The notes beneath the pieces were generated by a model that had not been told where the DNA came from, made no database searches, and was given only the letters and a program-made list of their open reading frames with translations. Of a stretch of 64,000 nt of DNA, positions 54,540 through 63,081 are shown one piece after another (the first letter of the stretch is position 1; each line of letters starts with the position of its first letter). The translations under genes were made by a program, and so were the position numbers. Origin of the DNA: Aminobacter niigataensis (GTDB taxonomy: Bacteria; Pseudomonadota; Alphaproteobacteria; Rhizobiales; Rhizobiaceae); NCBI RefSeq assembly GCF_014200015.1, contig NZ_JACHOT010000006.1:186001-250000 (forward strand), written 5' to 3'.

Positions 54540-56108
54540 ATGACTGACCATCTCAATATCTCGCGGCGCGGCCTGCTGGCCCTGGCCGGCGTTGGCCTCG
54601 CCACCACCGTTTTCCCCCGCGCACTCTTCGCGCAGTCGGGCGGCGTCCTGATCATCGCCGCCGGCCAGGACATCCCCAATTTCGACCCGCACACCGCAAC
54701 CGGCTATTCGGCGTCCTTCTTCATGCGCAACGTCTACGACCCGCTGGTGCGCATCTCGGGCAATCCGCCCGTGCCCACCCCGGGAATTGCCGAGAGCTGG
54801 ACGGTCAGCCCCGACGGAACGGAGTACACCTTCGTCCTGAACAAGGCCGCGAAGTTCCATTCCGGCAATGCCGTGACGGCCGACGACGTCGTCTATTCCT
54901 TCGGCCGCGCGCTGAAGCTGGCGAAGGGCAATTCGTGGATGATCCGCGACATCGTCTCCGCCGAAGGCGTGACGGCGCCCGACGCCGGCACGGTGAAATT
55001 CAAGCTCGCAACGCCGTTCGCGCCGTTCCTGCAGGTCCTGCCGTGGATCTTCATCGTCGAGAAGGCGGTGGTCGAAGCCAATCTCGGCAGCGACTCCGGC
55101 GAGACCTATCTAATGACCAATACTGCCGGTTCGGGCCCGTTCGCAGTCGCCCGCTTCGAGGTCGGCACGCTCTACCAACTGGCCCGTGCACCCGAGGCGT
55201 GGCAGGCCGGCGGCGGCAATCTCGAAGGCGTCATCTGGCAGATCGCGCGTGAAACCGCGACGCAGCGGCTGTTGATCCAGCGCGGCGAAGCCCATCTCGC
55301 GACCGATCTTACCAGCGAGGACATGGACGCCCTGAAGGATGCGCCCGGCGTTGTCAGCATCATCGAGCCGGAATACCGCACCTTCTCGATCAAGATGAAC
55401 ACGCAGCAGGGTCCCTGTGCCGACATCAACCTGCGCAAGGCGATCTCCTATGCCACGAACTATCAGGCGGTCCTCGACGCCGCGGGTTATGCCGACCTGA
55501 TGACCGGCCCGCTGCCGAACGGCATCCTAGGCTTCAATCCCGATCTCGTCGCCTATCGTACCGATCTCGCCAAGGCGAAGGAGTACATGGCGAAGTCGGC
55601 AAAGCCGGAAGGCGGCTTCAAGCTCAAGATGTACCACGTCTCGGGCCTCGAGCAGCAGCGCCGCTGGGCGCTCATCATGCTCGACAGCCTCAAGCAGCTG
55701 AACATCGACCTTGAGATCGTGCCGATGAACTGGCCCGACATGGTGACCGCCTGCAAGTCGCCCGAAACCTTCCCGGACCTGTTCCCGGTCTACCAGACGG
55801 CGAACTACGGCGACCCGGACAATATCGCCTATGCAGCCTACCACTCGTCGCGCAACGGCGCCTGGCAGAACGCCGTCTACAACAACCCGGAAGTCGATGC
55901 CCTGATCGAAGCCGGGCGCAAGGAGATCGATCCGGCCAAGCGCGTGGCGATCTACGGCGAGTTCCAGAAGAAGGTTGTCGACGACGCGCCCGACGTCTTC
56001 GGCGTGGTGGAACGCCGCAAGCTTGCCATGCGTGACGCCGTCAAGGGCTACAGCTTCACCCCGGTCGCCTCCAACGCGATCGAGGCGTGGGGCCTGTCGC
56101 TCGGCTAA
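54540..56108 (+). CDS. Peptide/opine-type ABC transporter substrate-binding protein (DppA-like)
   Basis: A 522-residue periplasmic binding protein of the peptide/nickel (SBP_bac_5) family. The N-terminus contains a twin-arginine motif (SRRGLL) and hydrophobic core ending in LFAQSGG, so it is probably exported folded by the Tat system. The lobe I pattern (GIAESWTVSPDGTEYTFVLNKAAKFHSGNAVTADDVVYSF) is typical. Coupled by position to the hydantoinase fusion upstream, it likely binds a cyclic amide, opine or modified peptide. Confidence 0.92.
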   Translation: MTDHLNISRRGLLALAGVGLATTVFPRALFAQSGGVLIIAAGQDIPNFDPHTATGYSASFFMRNVYDPLVRISGNPPVPTPGIAESWTVSPDGTEYTFVLNKAAKFHSGNAVTADDVVYSFGRALKLAKGNSWMIRDIVSAEGVTAPDAGTVKFKLATPFAPFLQVLPWIFIVEKAVVEANLGSDSGETYLMTNTAGSGPFAVARFEVGTLYQLARAPEAWQAGGGNLEGVIWQIARETATQRLLIQRGEAHLATDLTSEDMDALKDAPGVVSIIEPEYRTFSIKMNTQQGPCADINLRKAISYATNYQAVLDAAGYADLMTGPLPNGILGFNPDLVAYRTDLAKAKEYMAKSAKPEGGFKLKMYHVSGLEQQRRWALIMLDSLKQLNIDLEIVPMNWPDMVTACKSPETFPDLFPVYQTANYGDPDNIAYAAYHSSRNGAWQNAVYNNPEVDALIEAGRKEIDPAKRVAIYGEFQKKVVDDAPDVFGVVERRKLAMRDAVKGYSFTPVASNAIEAWGLSLG

Positions 56109-56115
56109 GTCGAAT

Positions 56116-56143
56116 CTTTGGCGGGCCTCCGGGCCCGCCAAAG
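56116..56143 (+). terminator. Intercistronic stem-loop after the binding-protein gene
   Basis: A perfect 11-base stem (CTTTGGCGGGC and GCCCGCCAAAG) with a 6-base loop lies in the 57-base gap between the binding protein and the permease. No U-run follows, so it more likely protects the upstream mRNA and lowers permease expression than terminates fully. Confidence 0.65.
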
Positions 56144-56165
56144 CCCCAAACAGAGGACATCGGCA

Positions 56166-57173
56166 ATGCTGCGTTTCATCCTGCGGCGACTCCTGCTGCT
56201 CATACCGGTCATCATCGGGCTGACGATCATCATGTTCGCCATCGCTCGGCTTCTTCCGGGTGATCCGGTGGCGCTCGCCGCGGGTCCGAACGCAACCCAG
56301 GCCGAGATCGCGGCGCTGGCGGTGGAATACGGCCTCGATAAACCGGTCTGGACGCAGTATGCGAACTATGTGTCGGGCCTCGCCCATGGCGACTTCGGCA
56401 CGTCGCTCCTCACACGACGTCCCGTCGCGACCGACATCGCCGCCTACCTTCCTGCCACGCTCGAACTCGTTTTCGCCGCGATGATCATCGCCGTGGCGGT
56501 CGGCATTCCGCTCGGCCTCGTCACCGCAGTGTGGCGCAACCGCTGGCCGGACTATCTCGCCCAGGTGGGCGCGATCGGCGCGATCTCCATGCCGCGCTTC
56601 TTCCTCGGGCTGCTGCTGCAGCTCTGCTTTGCCATGTGGCTGATGTGGCTGCCGCTGGGCGGCCGCCTGCCGATCGTCGTCATCCCTCCGCCCAGCGTGA
56701 CCGGATTCCTGACGATCGACTCGTTGATCGCGGGCAACTGGACGGCATTCACCATGTCGCTGCGCCACCTCGCGCTTCCGGCCATCGCCATGTCGCTCTC
56801 GCCGCTTGCCACCATTATGCGCATGATGCGCTCCTCGACGATCGAGGTGATGCAGCAGGACTATGTGATGACCGCACGCGCGCTCGGCCTGCCATCCAGG
56901 AAGATCATCACCAAATACGTCGCCCGCAACGCGGTCTCGGCGACGCTGACCGTGATCGGACTGTATTTTGGCTGGCTCCTCGGCGGCACGGTGCTGGTCG
57001 AGACCGTGTTCGACTGGCCCGGCCTCGGGCTCTACGCCACCAAGGCCATCGTGTCGCAGGACATGATGCCGGTGATCGGCGTGGCACTGGTCATCGGCCT
57101 GCTCTTCGTCTTCGCCAATCTCATCATCGACGTGCTCTACGGCGTCATCAACCCCAAGGTCCGCTACTCATGA
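56166..57173 (+). CDS. Peptide-type ABC transporter permease, DppB-like
   Basis: A 335-residue inner-membrane subunit with six helices. The N-terminal helix FILRRLLLLIPVIIGLTIIMF, the PGDP motif, and the EAA loop (MTARALGLPSRKIITKYVARNA, about 240-262) identify DppB/OppB. The ATG follows GAGGA eight bases upstream. Its stop overlaps the next permease (ATGA). Confidence 0.94.
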   Translation: MLRFILRRLLLLIPVIIGLTIIMFAIARLLPGDPVALAAGPNATQAEIAALAVEYGLDKPVWTQYANYVSGLAHGDFGTSLLTRRPVATDIAAYLPATLELVFAAMIIAVAVGIPLGLVTAVWRNRWPDYLAQVGAIGAISMPRFFLGLLLQLCFAMWLMWLPLGGRLPIVVIPPPSVTGFLTIDSLIAGNWTAFTMSLRHLALPAIAMSLSPLATIMRMMRSSTIEVMQQDYVMTARALGLPSRKIITKYVARNAVSATLTVIGLYFGWLLGGTVLVETVFDWPGLGLYATKAIVSQDMMPVIGVALVIGLLFVFANLIIDVLYGVINPKVRYS

Positions 57174-58066
57174 CCACGATGGAGCAGAACACCGCGGACC
57201 ATCCTGGTACGCCTCGTCGCGACAGGCTGCGCCGCGCCTTCTTCCGCTTTTCGCAGAGCAAGCTGTCGATGCTCGGCGCGGTCATGGTCGCGGCAGTGAT
57301 CTTCTTCACCATTTTTGGCACCGTGCTCGCCCCCTATCCCGCCCACGTCGCAGGCGGCGTCGATACCGCCTCGCGCTTCCTGGCGCCATCAGCGGCCCAT
57401 CCCTTCGGAACCAACGAGCTGGGCCAGGACGTGCTGTCGCTGGTCATGGCCGGCACCAGCGTGTCGGTGCTGGCGGGCCTTGGCGTTGTGCTGATCGGCT
57501 CGGCCATCGGCACGCTCGTCGGCGCCATCGCCGGCTTCGCCCGCGGCTGGGTCGACGAAGTGCTGATGCGGCTGACCGACCTCACGCTGACCATACCCGG
57601 GCTGATCCTTGCCATGGCCATCGCCGCGGCCCTCGGGGCGGGCTTCGGCAACATGGTCATCGCCATCGCCCTGTCGTGGTGGCCCGGCTATGCGCGGCTT
57701 GTGCGCGGCGAGGTGCTGGCTGCGCGCGAAGAAGTCTATGTTACCGCGGCACGCGCGCTCGGCGCCACGCCCAAGCGCATCCTCTTCCGCCATATCCTGC
57801 CCAACGTCGTGTCGCCGATCATCGTCAAGATGTCCCTCGACATGGGCTTCGCCATCCTCACCGTGGCGGGCCTCGGCTTCATCGGCATCGGCGTCCGCCC
57901 GCCCACGCCGGAATGGGGCACGCTGCTTTCGGTCTCGCGCTCCTACATGCCCGACTACTGGTGGACGGCCATGGCCCCGGGCATGGCGATGTTCCTGGCG
58001 GTATTCGGCTTCAATCTTCTCGGCGACGGCCTGCGTGACGTGCTCGATCCGAAAGCGAGGCGCTGA
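57170..58066 (+). CDS. Peptide-type ABC transporter permease, DppC-like
   Basis: A 298-residue partner permease. The DppC hallmarks are the N-terminal helix after RLRRAFFRFSQSKLSMLG, the HPFGTNELGQDVLSLVMAGTSVS segment, and the EAA loop (TAARALGATPKRILFRHILPN). It forms the channel heterodimer with the preceding subunit and is followed after one base by the first ATPase. Confidence 0.94.
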   Translation: MTTMEQNTADHPGTPRRDRLRRAFFRFSQSKLSMLGAVMVAAVIFFTIFGTVLAPYPAHVAGGVDTASRFLAPSAAHPFGTNELGQDVLSLVMAGTSVSVLAGLGVVLIGSAIGTLVGAIAGFARGWVDEVLMRLTDLTLTIPGLILAMAIAAALGAGFGNMVIAIALSWWPGYARLVRGEVLAAREEVYVTAARALGATPKRILFRHILPNVVSPIIVKMSLDMGFAILTVAGLGFIGIGVRPPTPEWGTLLSVSRSYMPDYWWTAMAPGMAMFLAVFGFNLLGDGLRDVLDPKARR

Positions 58067-58067
58067 G

Positions 58068-59105
58068 ATGACCGCACCTCTGCTTTCGATCCAAAACCTC
58101 CACCTCAAGATGTCGAGCTTCGACGGCCGGGCACATGTCCTGAACGGCATCAACCTGACCGTGAACCGGGGCGAGATCTGGGGCCTAGTCGGGGAAAGCG
58201 GCTGCGGGAAATCGCTGACCGGCCTTTCGATCTCGCGCCTGCAGCCGACGCCGCCGGCGCACTACGTCGCAGGTGAGATCCTGCTCGAGGGGCAGGACCT
58301 TCTCAAGCTCAGCCAGGCCCAGATGCAGCGCCTGCGCGGCAAGCGCATCGGCATGATCTTCCAGGACCCGACGACCAACCTGAACCCGGCCTTCCGCATC
58401 GGCGAACAACTCGTCGACGTGGCGCTGGCCGCGGCGGAGCATGATGCCGGCGTACTCGATTGCCCGCCCAATGCCGGCCGGCGGGCGCGCCGCATCGCCG
58501 CGCGCAAGCTGGCCGGCGACATGCTGGCACGTGTCGGCATTCCCAATGCGCAGGCGAGGCTCGACAGCTATCCGCACCAGTTCTCCGGCGGCATGCGCCA
58601 GCGCGTGCTGATCGCCATGGCCCTGATCGGCCGGCCTGACCTCCTCATCGCCGACGAACCGACGACGGCACTCGATGTCTCGGTCCAGGCCCAGATCCTC
58701 GAGCTCATCAAGAACAGCGTCAACGACTTCGACATGGGCGTCGTGCTGATCACACACAATCTCGGCGTCGTCGCCCAGACGTGCAGCCATGTTGCGGTGA
58801 TGTATGCTGGAAACATCGTCGAAAGCGGCCCGGTCGCGGCTGTGATCGGCAGTCCCGTTCATCCCTATACGCGCGCGCTGATGTCGGCGATCCCGACCCG
58901 GGAAACCAAGCGTGGCATGCTGCGCGGGCTGGCGGGTTCGGTGCCGAACCTCATCGTGCCGCCACCGGGCTGCCGTTTTGCCCCGCGCTGCCAGTTTGCC
59001 TTGCCCGCCTGCACCGCGGCCATGCCGGCGGCGGTTCCCGTCGGCAACGACCACGCAGTTGCCTGCATTCGCGTGGCCGAGATGGAGGCGCTTGTCCATG
59101 GCTGA
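58068..59105 (+). CDS. Peptide-type ABC transporter ATPase, DppD-like
   Basis: A 345-residue ATPase with Walker A GESGCGKS (about 41-48), signature SGGMRQRV and Walker [13 protein letters not shown]. The C-terminal oligopeptide/dipeptide extension ([14 protein letters not shown]) supplies cysteines that often bind an iron-sulphur cluster. It overlaps the next ATPase by eight bases. An insertion of about 20 residues ([18 protein letters not shown]) precedes the signature domain. Confidence 0.94.
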   Translation: MTAPLLSIQNLHLKMSSFDGRAHVLNGINLTVNRGEIWGLVGESGCGKSLTGLSISRLQPTPPAHYVAGEILLEGQDLLKLSQAQMQRLRGKRIGMIFQDPTTNLNPAFRIGEQLVDVALAAAEHDAGVLDCPPNAGRRARRIAARKLAGDMLARVGIPNAQARLDSYPHQFSGGMRQRVLIAMALIGRPDLLIADEPTTALDVSVQAQILELIKNSVNDFDMGVVLITHNLGVVAQTCSHVAVMYAGNIVESGPVAAVIGSPVHPYTRALMSAIPTRETKRGMLRGLAGSVPNLIVPPPGCRFAPRCQFALPACTAAMPAAVPVGNDHAVACIRVAEMEALVHG

Positions 59106-59922
59106 GATCATGCTTGAAATCGACAACGTCTCTAAGATCTACCCCGGCCGTCGCGGCATTTTTGGTGCATCGCCCGAAGTCCATGCGTTGAAGAACGTCT
59201 CGCTCAGCGTGCGCAAGGGCGAAAGCTTCGGCCTCGTCGGCGAAAGCGGCTCGGGAAAGACGACCCTCACCCGCTCCATCCTGCATCTTGAAACGCCGAC
59301 CTCTGGCAGCATCCGTGTGCAGGGCCAGGATTTGGGCAAGCTCTCCGATGTCGAGTTGCGGCGGCTGCGCGCGCGCGTCCAGATCGTATTCCAGGATCCC
59401 TATGCCTCGCTCAATCCGCGCATGTCGGTGCACGACATCGTGACCGAGCCGCTGCTGATCCACCACGAAACGCTTGGCCTGACCCGCAAGCAGCGCAGCG
59501 ACCGCGCCGCCGAGCTGCTTTCGCTGGTCGGCATGGGCCCGCAGCATCTTCACCGCTATCCGCATGAATTCTCCGGCGGCCAGCGCCAGCGCATCTGCAT
59601 CGCGCGTGCGCTTGCCTCCGGACCCGAGTTGCTGCTCCTGGATGAGCCAACTTCGGCGCTCGACGTCTCGGTACAGGCGCAGGTCCTGAACCTGCTGTGC
59701 GACCTGCAGGATCGCCTCGGGCTGACCTATTTCTTCATCAGCCACGATCTGGCGGTGGTGCGTTACCTCTGCGACCGTGTGGCGCTGATCAATCGCGGTG
59801 AAATCGTCGAACAGGGCGATTGCTCCGACATTTTCGACGCTCCGAAAAGCGAATATGCCCGCATGCTGATCGGCGCGATGCCGGAGGTGAAAGTGCCGGC
59901 AAATACCGGCCGCGGCGGCTAG
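59098..59922 (+). CDS. Peptide-type ABC transporter ATPase, DppF-like
   Basis: A 274-residue ATPase with Walker A GESGSGKT (about 47-54), signature SGGQRQRI and Walker B LLLLDEPTSALD. It is shorter than typical DppF because the cysteine-rich C-terminal extension is missing, so only its partner carries it. Its stop codon is directly adjacent to that of the convergent aldolase gene, leaving no terminator spacer. Confidence 0.94.
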   Translation: MAEIMLEIDNVSKIYPGRRGIFGASPEVHALKNVSLSVRKGESFGLVGESGSGKTTLTRSILHLETPTSGSIRVQGQDLGKLSDVELRRLRARVQIVFQDPYASLNPRMSVHDIVTEPLLIHHETLGLTRKQRSDRAAELLSLVGMGPQHLHRYPHEFSGGQRQRICIARALASGPELLLLDEPTSALDVSVQAQVLNLLCDLQDRLGLTYFFISHDLAVVRYLCDRVALINRGEIVEQGDCSDIFDAPKSEYARMLIGAMPEVKVPANTGRGG

Positions 59923-60600
59923 CTAGCGCGGGCGGGCGGTGTCGTTGGTACCCTCGGCGTCCGGCGCCAGGCCGTAGCTCATGCGGCGCATCTGCTCGAT
60001 GACCCGCGCCATCTCCTCGTCGGGCAGGATCGGCGGCTCGCCGAGCGTCAAGGCCTGAACATACATGCGCGACAGTGTCTCGACTTCGATCGCCAGCCAC
60101 AGGGCGTGTTCGAGATTGGTGCCAAGCGAGATCTGGCCGTGCTGGCCGAGAAGGCAGGCGAGCCGGTCCTTGAGCGCAATAAGCGCGTTGTCAGACAATG
60201 CCTGGGTGCCAAAGGTGGCATAGGCGGCGCAGCGGATGGTGGTGCCGCCTGCGACGCCAGTCATGTAGTGGAAGGAAGGAATGGTCTTGTGGTGACAGGC
60301 GAGCGTCGTCGCATAGACCGAGTGGCAATGAAGCACGACGCTGATGTCCTCGCGTGCCTTCAGGATATCTCGGTGGAACCGCCACTCCGAAGACGGGCGG
60401 CGACCGACGTAGGTGCCGTCGAAATCCATCTCGACAATGTCGTCGGGGCCCATGATGTCGTAGGGCATGCCCGACGGCGTGATCAAGAAGCCTTTGCTTG
60501 AGCGCACCGACAGATTGCCAGCCGTGCCCTGGTTGATGCCGCTCGAATTCATGCGCCGGCAGATCGACACCATTTCGTCGCGCAATGCCTTGTCAGTCAT
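59923..60600 (-). CDS. Class II aldolase (L-fuculose/L-rhamnulose-phosphate aldolase type)
   Basis: A 225-residue zinc aldolase. The catalytic SSEWRFH (Glu near residue 72), zinc ligands HCH (about 92-94) and third His in GQHG (about 153) follow the FucA pattern. It would cleave a ketose 1-phosphate to dihydroxyacetone phosphate and lactaldehyde or glycolaldehyde. It is the last gene of the deoxy-sugar operon. Rhizobium leguminosarum uses a bifunctional aldolase-dehydrogenase (RhaD) here; this organism has a single-domain aldolase instead. Confidence 0.9.
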   Translation of the reverse strand: MTDKALRDEMVSICRRMNSSGINQGTAGNLSVRSSKGFLITPSGMPYDIMGPDDIVEMDFDGTYVGRRPSSEWRFHRDILKAREDISVVLHCHSVYATTLACHHKTIPSFHYMTGVAGGTTIRCAAYATFGTQALSDNALIALKDRLACLLGQHGQISLGTNLEHALWLAIEVETLSRMYVQALTLGEPPILPDEEMARVIEQMRRMSYGLAPDAEGTNDTARPR

Positions 60601-60603
60601 GGT

Positions 60604-60921
60604 CTACTCCAGATGAAAAACCTTGCGCAGCGGCACGACCAGAGGCTCGTTGCCGTCGTTGTACTGCATGATGTCGGCCATGAAGTCCCACCAGCGGCGG
60701 TTGACCTCGGTTTGCGGTAGTGCGTCCATCGTGTGGTCGTCGGCGCGGACCAGCGTCGCGAATAGATAGTTGGTCTCGGGATCGAGCCAGATCGTGTAGT
60801 CCGACACCCCCGCCTCGCGAAGAGCGGTGCTGAGCTCCGGCCAGATCTCGTCGTGCCGCCTCTTGTACTCGGCGGCCTGGCCCGGGTTGAGGACCATGCG
60901 GAAGGCGATGCGCTCTGACAT
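60604..60921 (-). CDS. rhaM: L-rhamnose mutarotase
   Basis: A 105-residue dimeric enzyme that interconverts rhamnose anomers. The conserved YKRRHDEIWPEL (His about residue 22), DPETNYLFATL and NRRWWDFMADIM blocks match RhaM/RhaU. GGAGGG precedes the ATG. The gene sits three bases before the aldolase gene and 14 bases after rhaI. Confidence 0.93.
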   Translation of the reverse strand: MSERIAFRMVLNPGQAAEYKRRHDEIWPELSTALREAGVSDYTIWLDPETNYLFATLVRADDHTMDALPQTEVNRRWWDFMADIMQYNDGNEPLVVPLRKVFHLE

Positions 60922-60935
60922 GTCAGGCCCTCCCC

Positions 60936-62222
60936 TCAGACGATGCCGCCACTGCCACCAACTGATGCAGGACGCTCGGCCGCGACCGTCTGGCGGTAGC
61001 CGCTGGCACGATAGGCCGCGACCGGATCGATGGCGCCGCCATTGTTGAGCCGAGCCATGGCGAGTATGGGCTCGACGTCGGTGCGGTAGGCGGCCTTCAG
61101 CGTCTGCGTCGCCATCAGCGCGTCGTTGGCTTCCTGGAAGCCTTCGAGCGCCTTGCGGTCGACCAGCAGTGCGGCCGCATAGGCGCGCTGCACCTCGACA
61201 GCCGACAGCATCAGGCTCTCGATCGGGTCGGTGACGTTGTGGCTCTGATCGAGCATATGGGCCGGGTGAACATCCGTCGCCCCCGAAAGCTCGGCATCGA
61301 CCAGTTCGTTGAAGACCAGGAACAGGCGGTAGGGATCGATCGAACCGGCATCGAGATCGTCGTCTCCGTACTTGCTGTCGTTGAAATGGAAGCCGCCCAG
61401 CTTGCCGAACTGGATCAGCCGCGACACTATCATCTCGATGTTGACGTTGGGGGCGTGGTGGCCGAGGTCGACGAGGCAATAGGCCTTGTCGCCCAATTCC
61501 TTCGCGATGAGGTAGTTGGTGCCCCAGTCCTGCACCACCGTCGAATAGAAGGCCGGCTCGTACATCTTGTGCTCGGTGAACAACCGCCAGTCGTCGGGCA
61601 GTGCCGCATAGATGTCCTTCATCGCCTCGAGATAGCGCTCGAAGGCACGGGCGAAATTGACCTGGCCGGGGAAGTTCGAGCCGTCGCCGATCCACACGGT
61701 CAGCGCCTTCGACCCCAGCGTCCTTCCGATCTCGATGCATTCGATGTTGTGCTCGACAGCCTGCCGGCGAACGGCCGCATCGGCATGGCTGAGCGACCCG
61801 AACTTGTAGGATTGCTTCTGGTCACGGGCGTCGGAGAATGTGTTTGAGTTCATCGCGTCGAAGCCGAGGCCGAAGCGCGCAGCGGATTGCTTCAGCCTGT
61901 TCGGATCGGTCTTGTCCCAGGGGATGTGCAGCGAAACGGTGGGCGTGGCGCGCGTCAGCTGGTTGATGACAGAGCAGTCCTCGATCTTGTCGAACACGTC
62001 GCGCGGCTCGCCAAGCCCCGGAAAGCGGGCAAAGCGCGTACCGCCGGTGCCCACGCCCCAGGACGGGATCGCGACGCCAAAGGCTTCTACCTTGGCGAGG
62101 ATGGCATCGATGGCGATGCCGCGGCGGACGAGCTGCTCGCCAAGGGAAGCGTAGTCGGCGCGCAGGGTCTTCTCCCTGTTGGCATTGCTCCTTTCGACGG
62201 AGTCGCCTGAAATCATATCCAT
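60936..62222 (-). CDS. rhaI: L-rhamnose isomerase (Rhizobium/Pseudomonas type)
   Basis: A 428-residue metal-dependent TIM-barrel isomerase that converts L-rhamnose to L-rhamnulose. The sequence is of the P. stutzeri/Rhizobium type, with SWGVGTGGTRFARFPGLGEPR near the N-terminus, then FTEHKMYEPAFY, LVDLGHHAPNVNIE and GGFHFNDSKYGDDD carrying the metal ligands. AAGAGGAGG before the ATG sets the start. This type is also active on other aldoses such as D-allose, so the physiological sugar is not certain. Confidence 0.93.
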   Translation of the reverse strand: MDMISGDSVERSNANREKTLRADYASLGEQLVRRGIAIDAILAKVEAFGVAIPSWGVGTGGTRFARFPGLGEPRDVFDKIEDCSVINQLTRATPTVSLHIPWDKTDPNRLKQSAARFGLGFDAMNSNTFSDARDQKQSYKFGSLSHADAAVRRQAVEHNIECIEIGRTLGSKALTVWIGDGSNFPGQVNFARAFERYLEAMKDIYAALPDDWRLFTEHKMYEPAFYSTVVQDWGTNYLIAKELGDKAYCLVDLGHHAPNVNIEMIVSRLIQFGKLGGFHFNDSKYGDDDLDAGSIDPYRLFLVFNELVDAELSGATDVHPAHMLDQSHNVTDPIESLMLSAVEVQRAYAAALLVDRKALEGFQEANDALMATQTLKAAYRTDVEPILAMARLNNGGAIDPVAAYRASGYRQTVAAERPASVGGSGGIV

Positions 62223-62244
62223 CAAATCCTCCTCTTGCGCGGCC

Positions 62245-63081
62245 TCACCACGCAAATGTCCGCACAAGAAAGTCCGGGGTAGCGCCGTGCTCGGCGAACA
62301 GCCGTTCCCGCTCGGCCGCGCTGCTCGTCTCGATCACACCGGTCATGACAAGGGCGGTCCGCAGCCCAGCCCCCTGCCCGCCTGATATGTCATGCTCGAT
62401 GCTGTCGCCGACGCAGACGACGCGCGCCAGACCGGGATCGCCGAGCATTTCGAGCGCTGCGGCGTAGATCTCGGGAAACGGCTTGCCGATCCAGGTCACC
62501 TCACCACCAAGTTCGGCGTAGAGCTCGGCGATGCGCCCCGCGCCGAAGCGCGGGCCAACCGAGGTCAGCATGATCTTGTCGGGATTGGTGCAGAGGCACC
62601 TTGCGCCTCGCGCGACTGCAGGCTGGAGCAGCCGGCGATAATGGTCGAGGTCGTGGCGGTCGCCCTCGCTGGCTGAAAGCAGCACGATGTCGGCCTCTTC
62701 GCCTGCGTCGACCAGCGTCAGCGGCAGGCCCTCGACCGCCGAGCGGTCGCCGTCGCGGGCGATGAGCAGGCAGCGGAGACCCGCTTCGCCGACGAGCTGC
62801 TTTCGCAGGCTCTGCCAAGCGATTTCGCCCGAGGAGAGGAAAAAATCCCAGCTGCTGGGCACGAAGCCGAGCTTGCCCAGCCGCGCCTCGTTGGGCACCG
62901 AACGCTTGCCCGAGTTGGACAAGAGCAGCGTGCGCTTGCCAGCCTCCTTCAGCTGCACCAGTGTCTCGACCGCGCCGGGATAGGGTGCCGTGCCGTCGTG
63001 CAGCACGCCGAACTGATCGAGGATGAATATCTCGAAGCGCTCGGCCAGTTCGCGAATACCTGAAAGCTGCTCGGCGGACAT
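62245..63081 (-). CDS. HAD-superfamily class IIA hydrolase-like protein
   Basis: A 278-residue protein of the NagD-like class IIA HAD group. The first motif reads FILDQFGVLHDG, so the catalytic Asp is present but the usual second Asp (D+2) is replaced by Phe. The later GDSIEHDISGG metal-binding motif and GKPFPEIY lysine motif are intact. In sugar operons such proteins may remove damaged or dead-end sugar phosphates. The altered motif makes classic phosphatase activity uncertain. Its start overlaps the kinase stop (TGATG). Confidence 0.83.
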   Translation of the reverse strand: MSAEQLSGIRELAERFEIFILDQFGVLHDGTAPYPGAVETLVQLKEAGKRTLLLSNSGKRSVPNEARLGKLGFVPSSWDFFLSSGEIAWQSLRKQLVGEAGLRCLLIARDGDRSAVEGLPLTLVDAGEEADIVLLSASEGDRHDLDHYRRLLQPAVARGARCLCTNPDKIMLTSVGPRFGAGRIAELYAELGGEVTWIGKPFPEIYAAALEMLGDPGLARVVCVGDSIEHDISGGQGAGLRTALVMTGVIETSSAAERERLFAEHGATPDFLVRTFAW

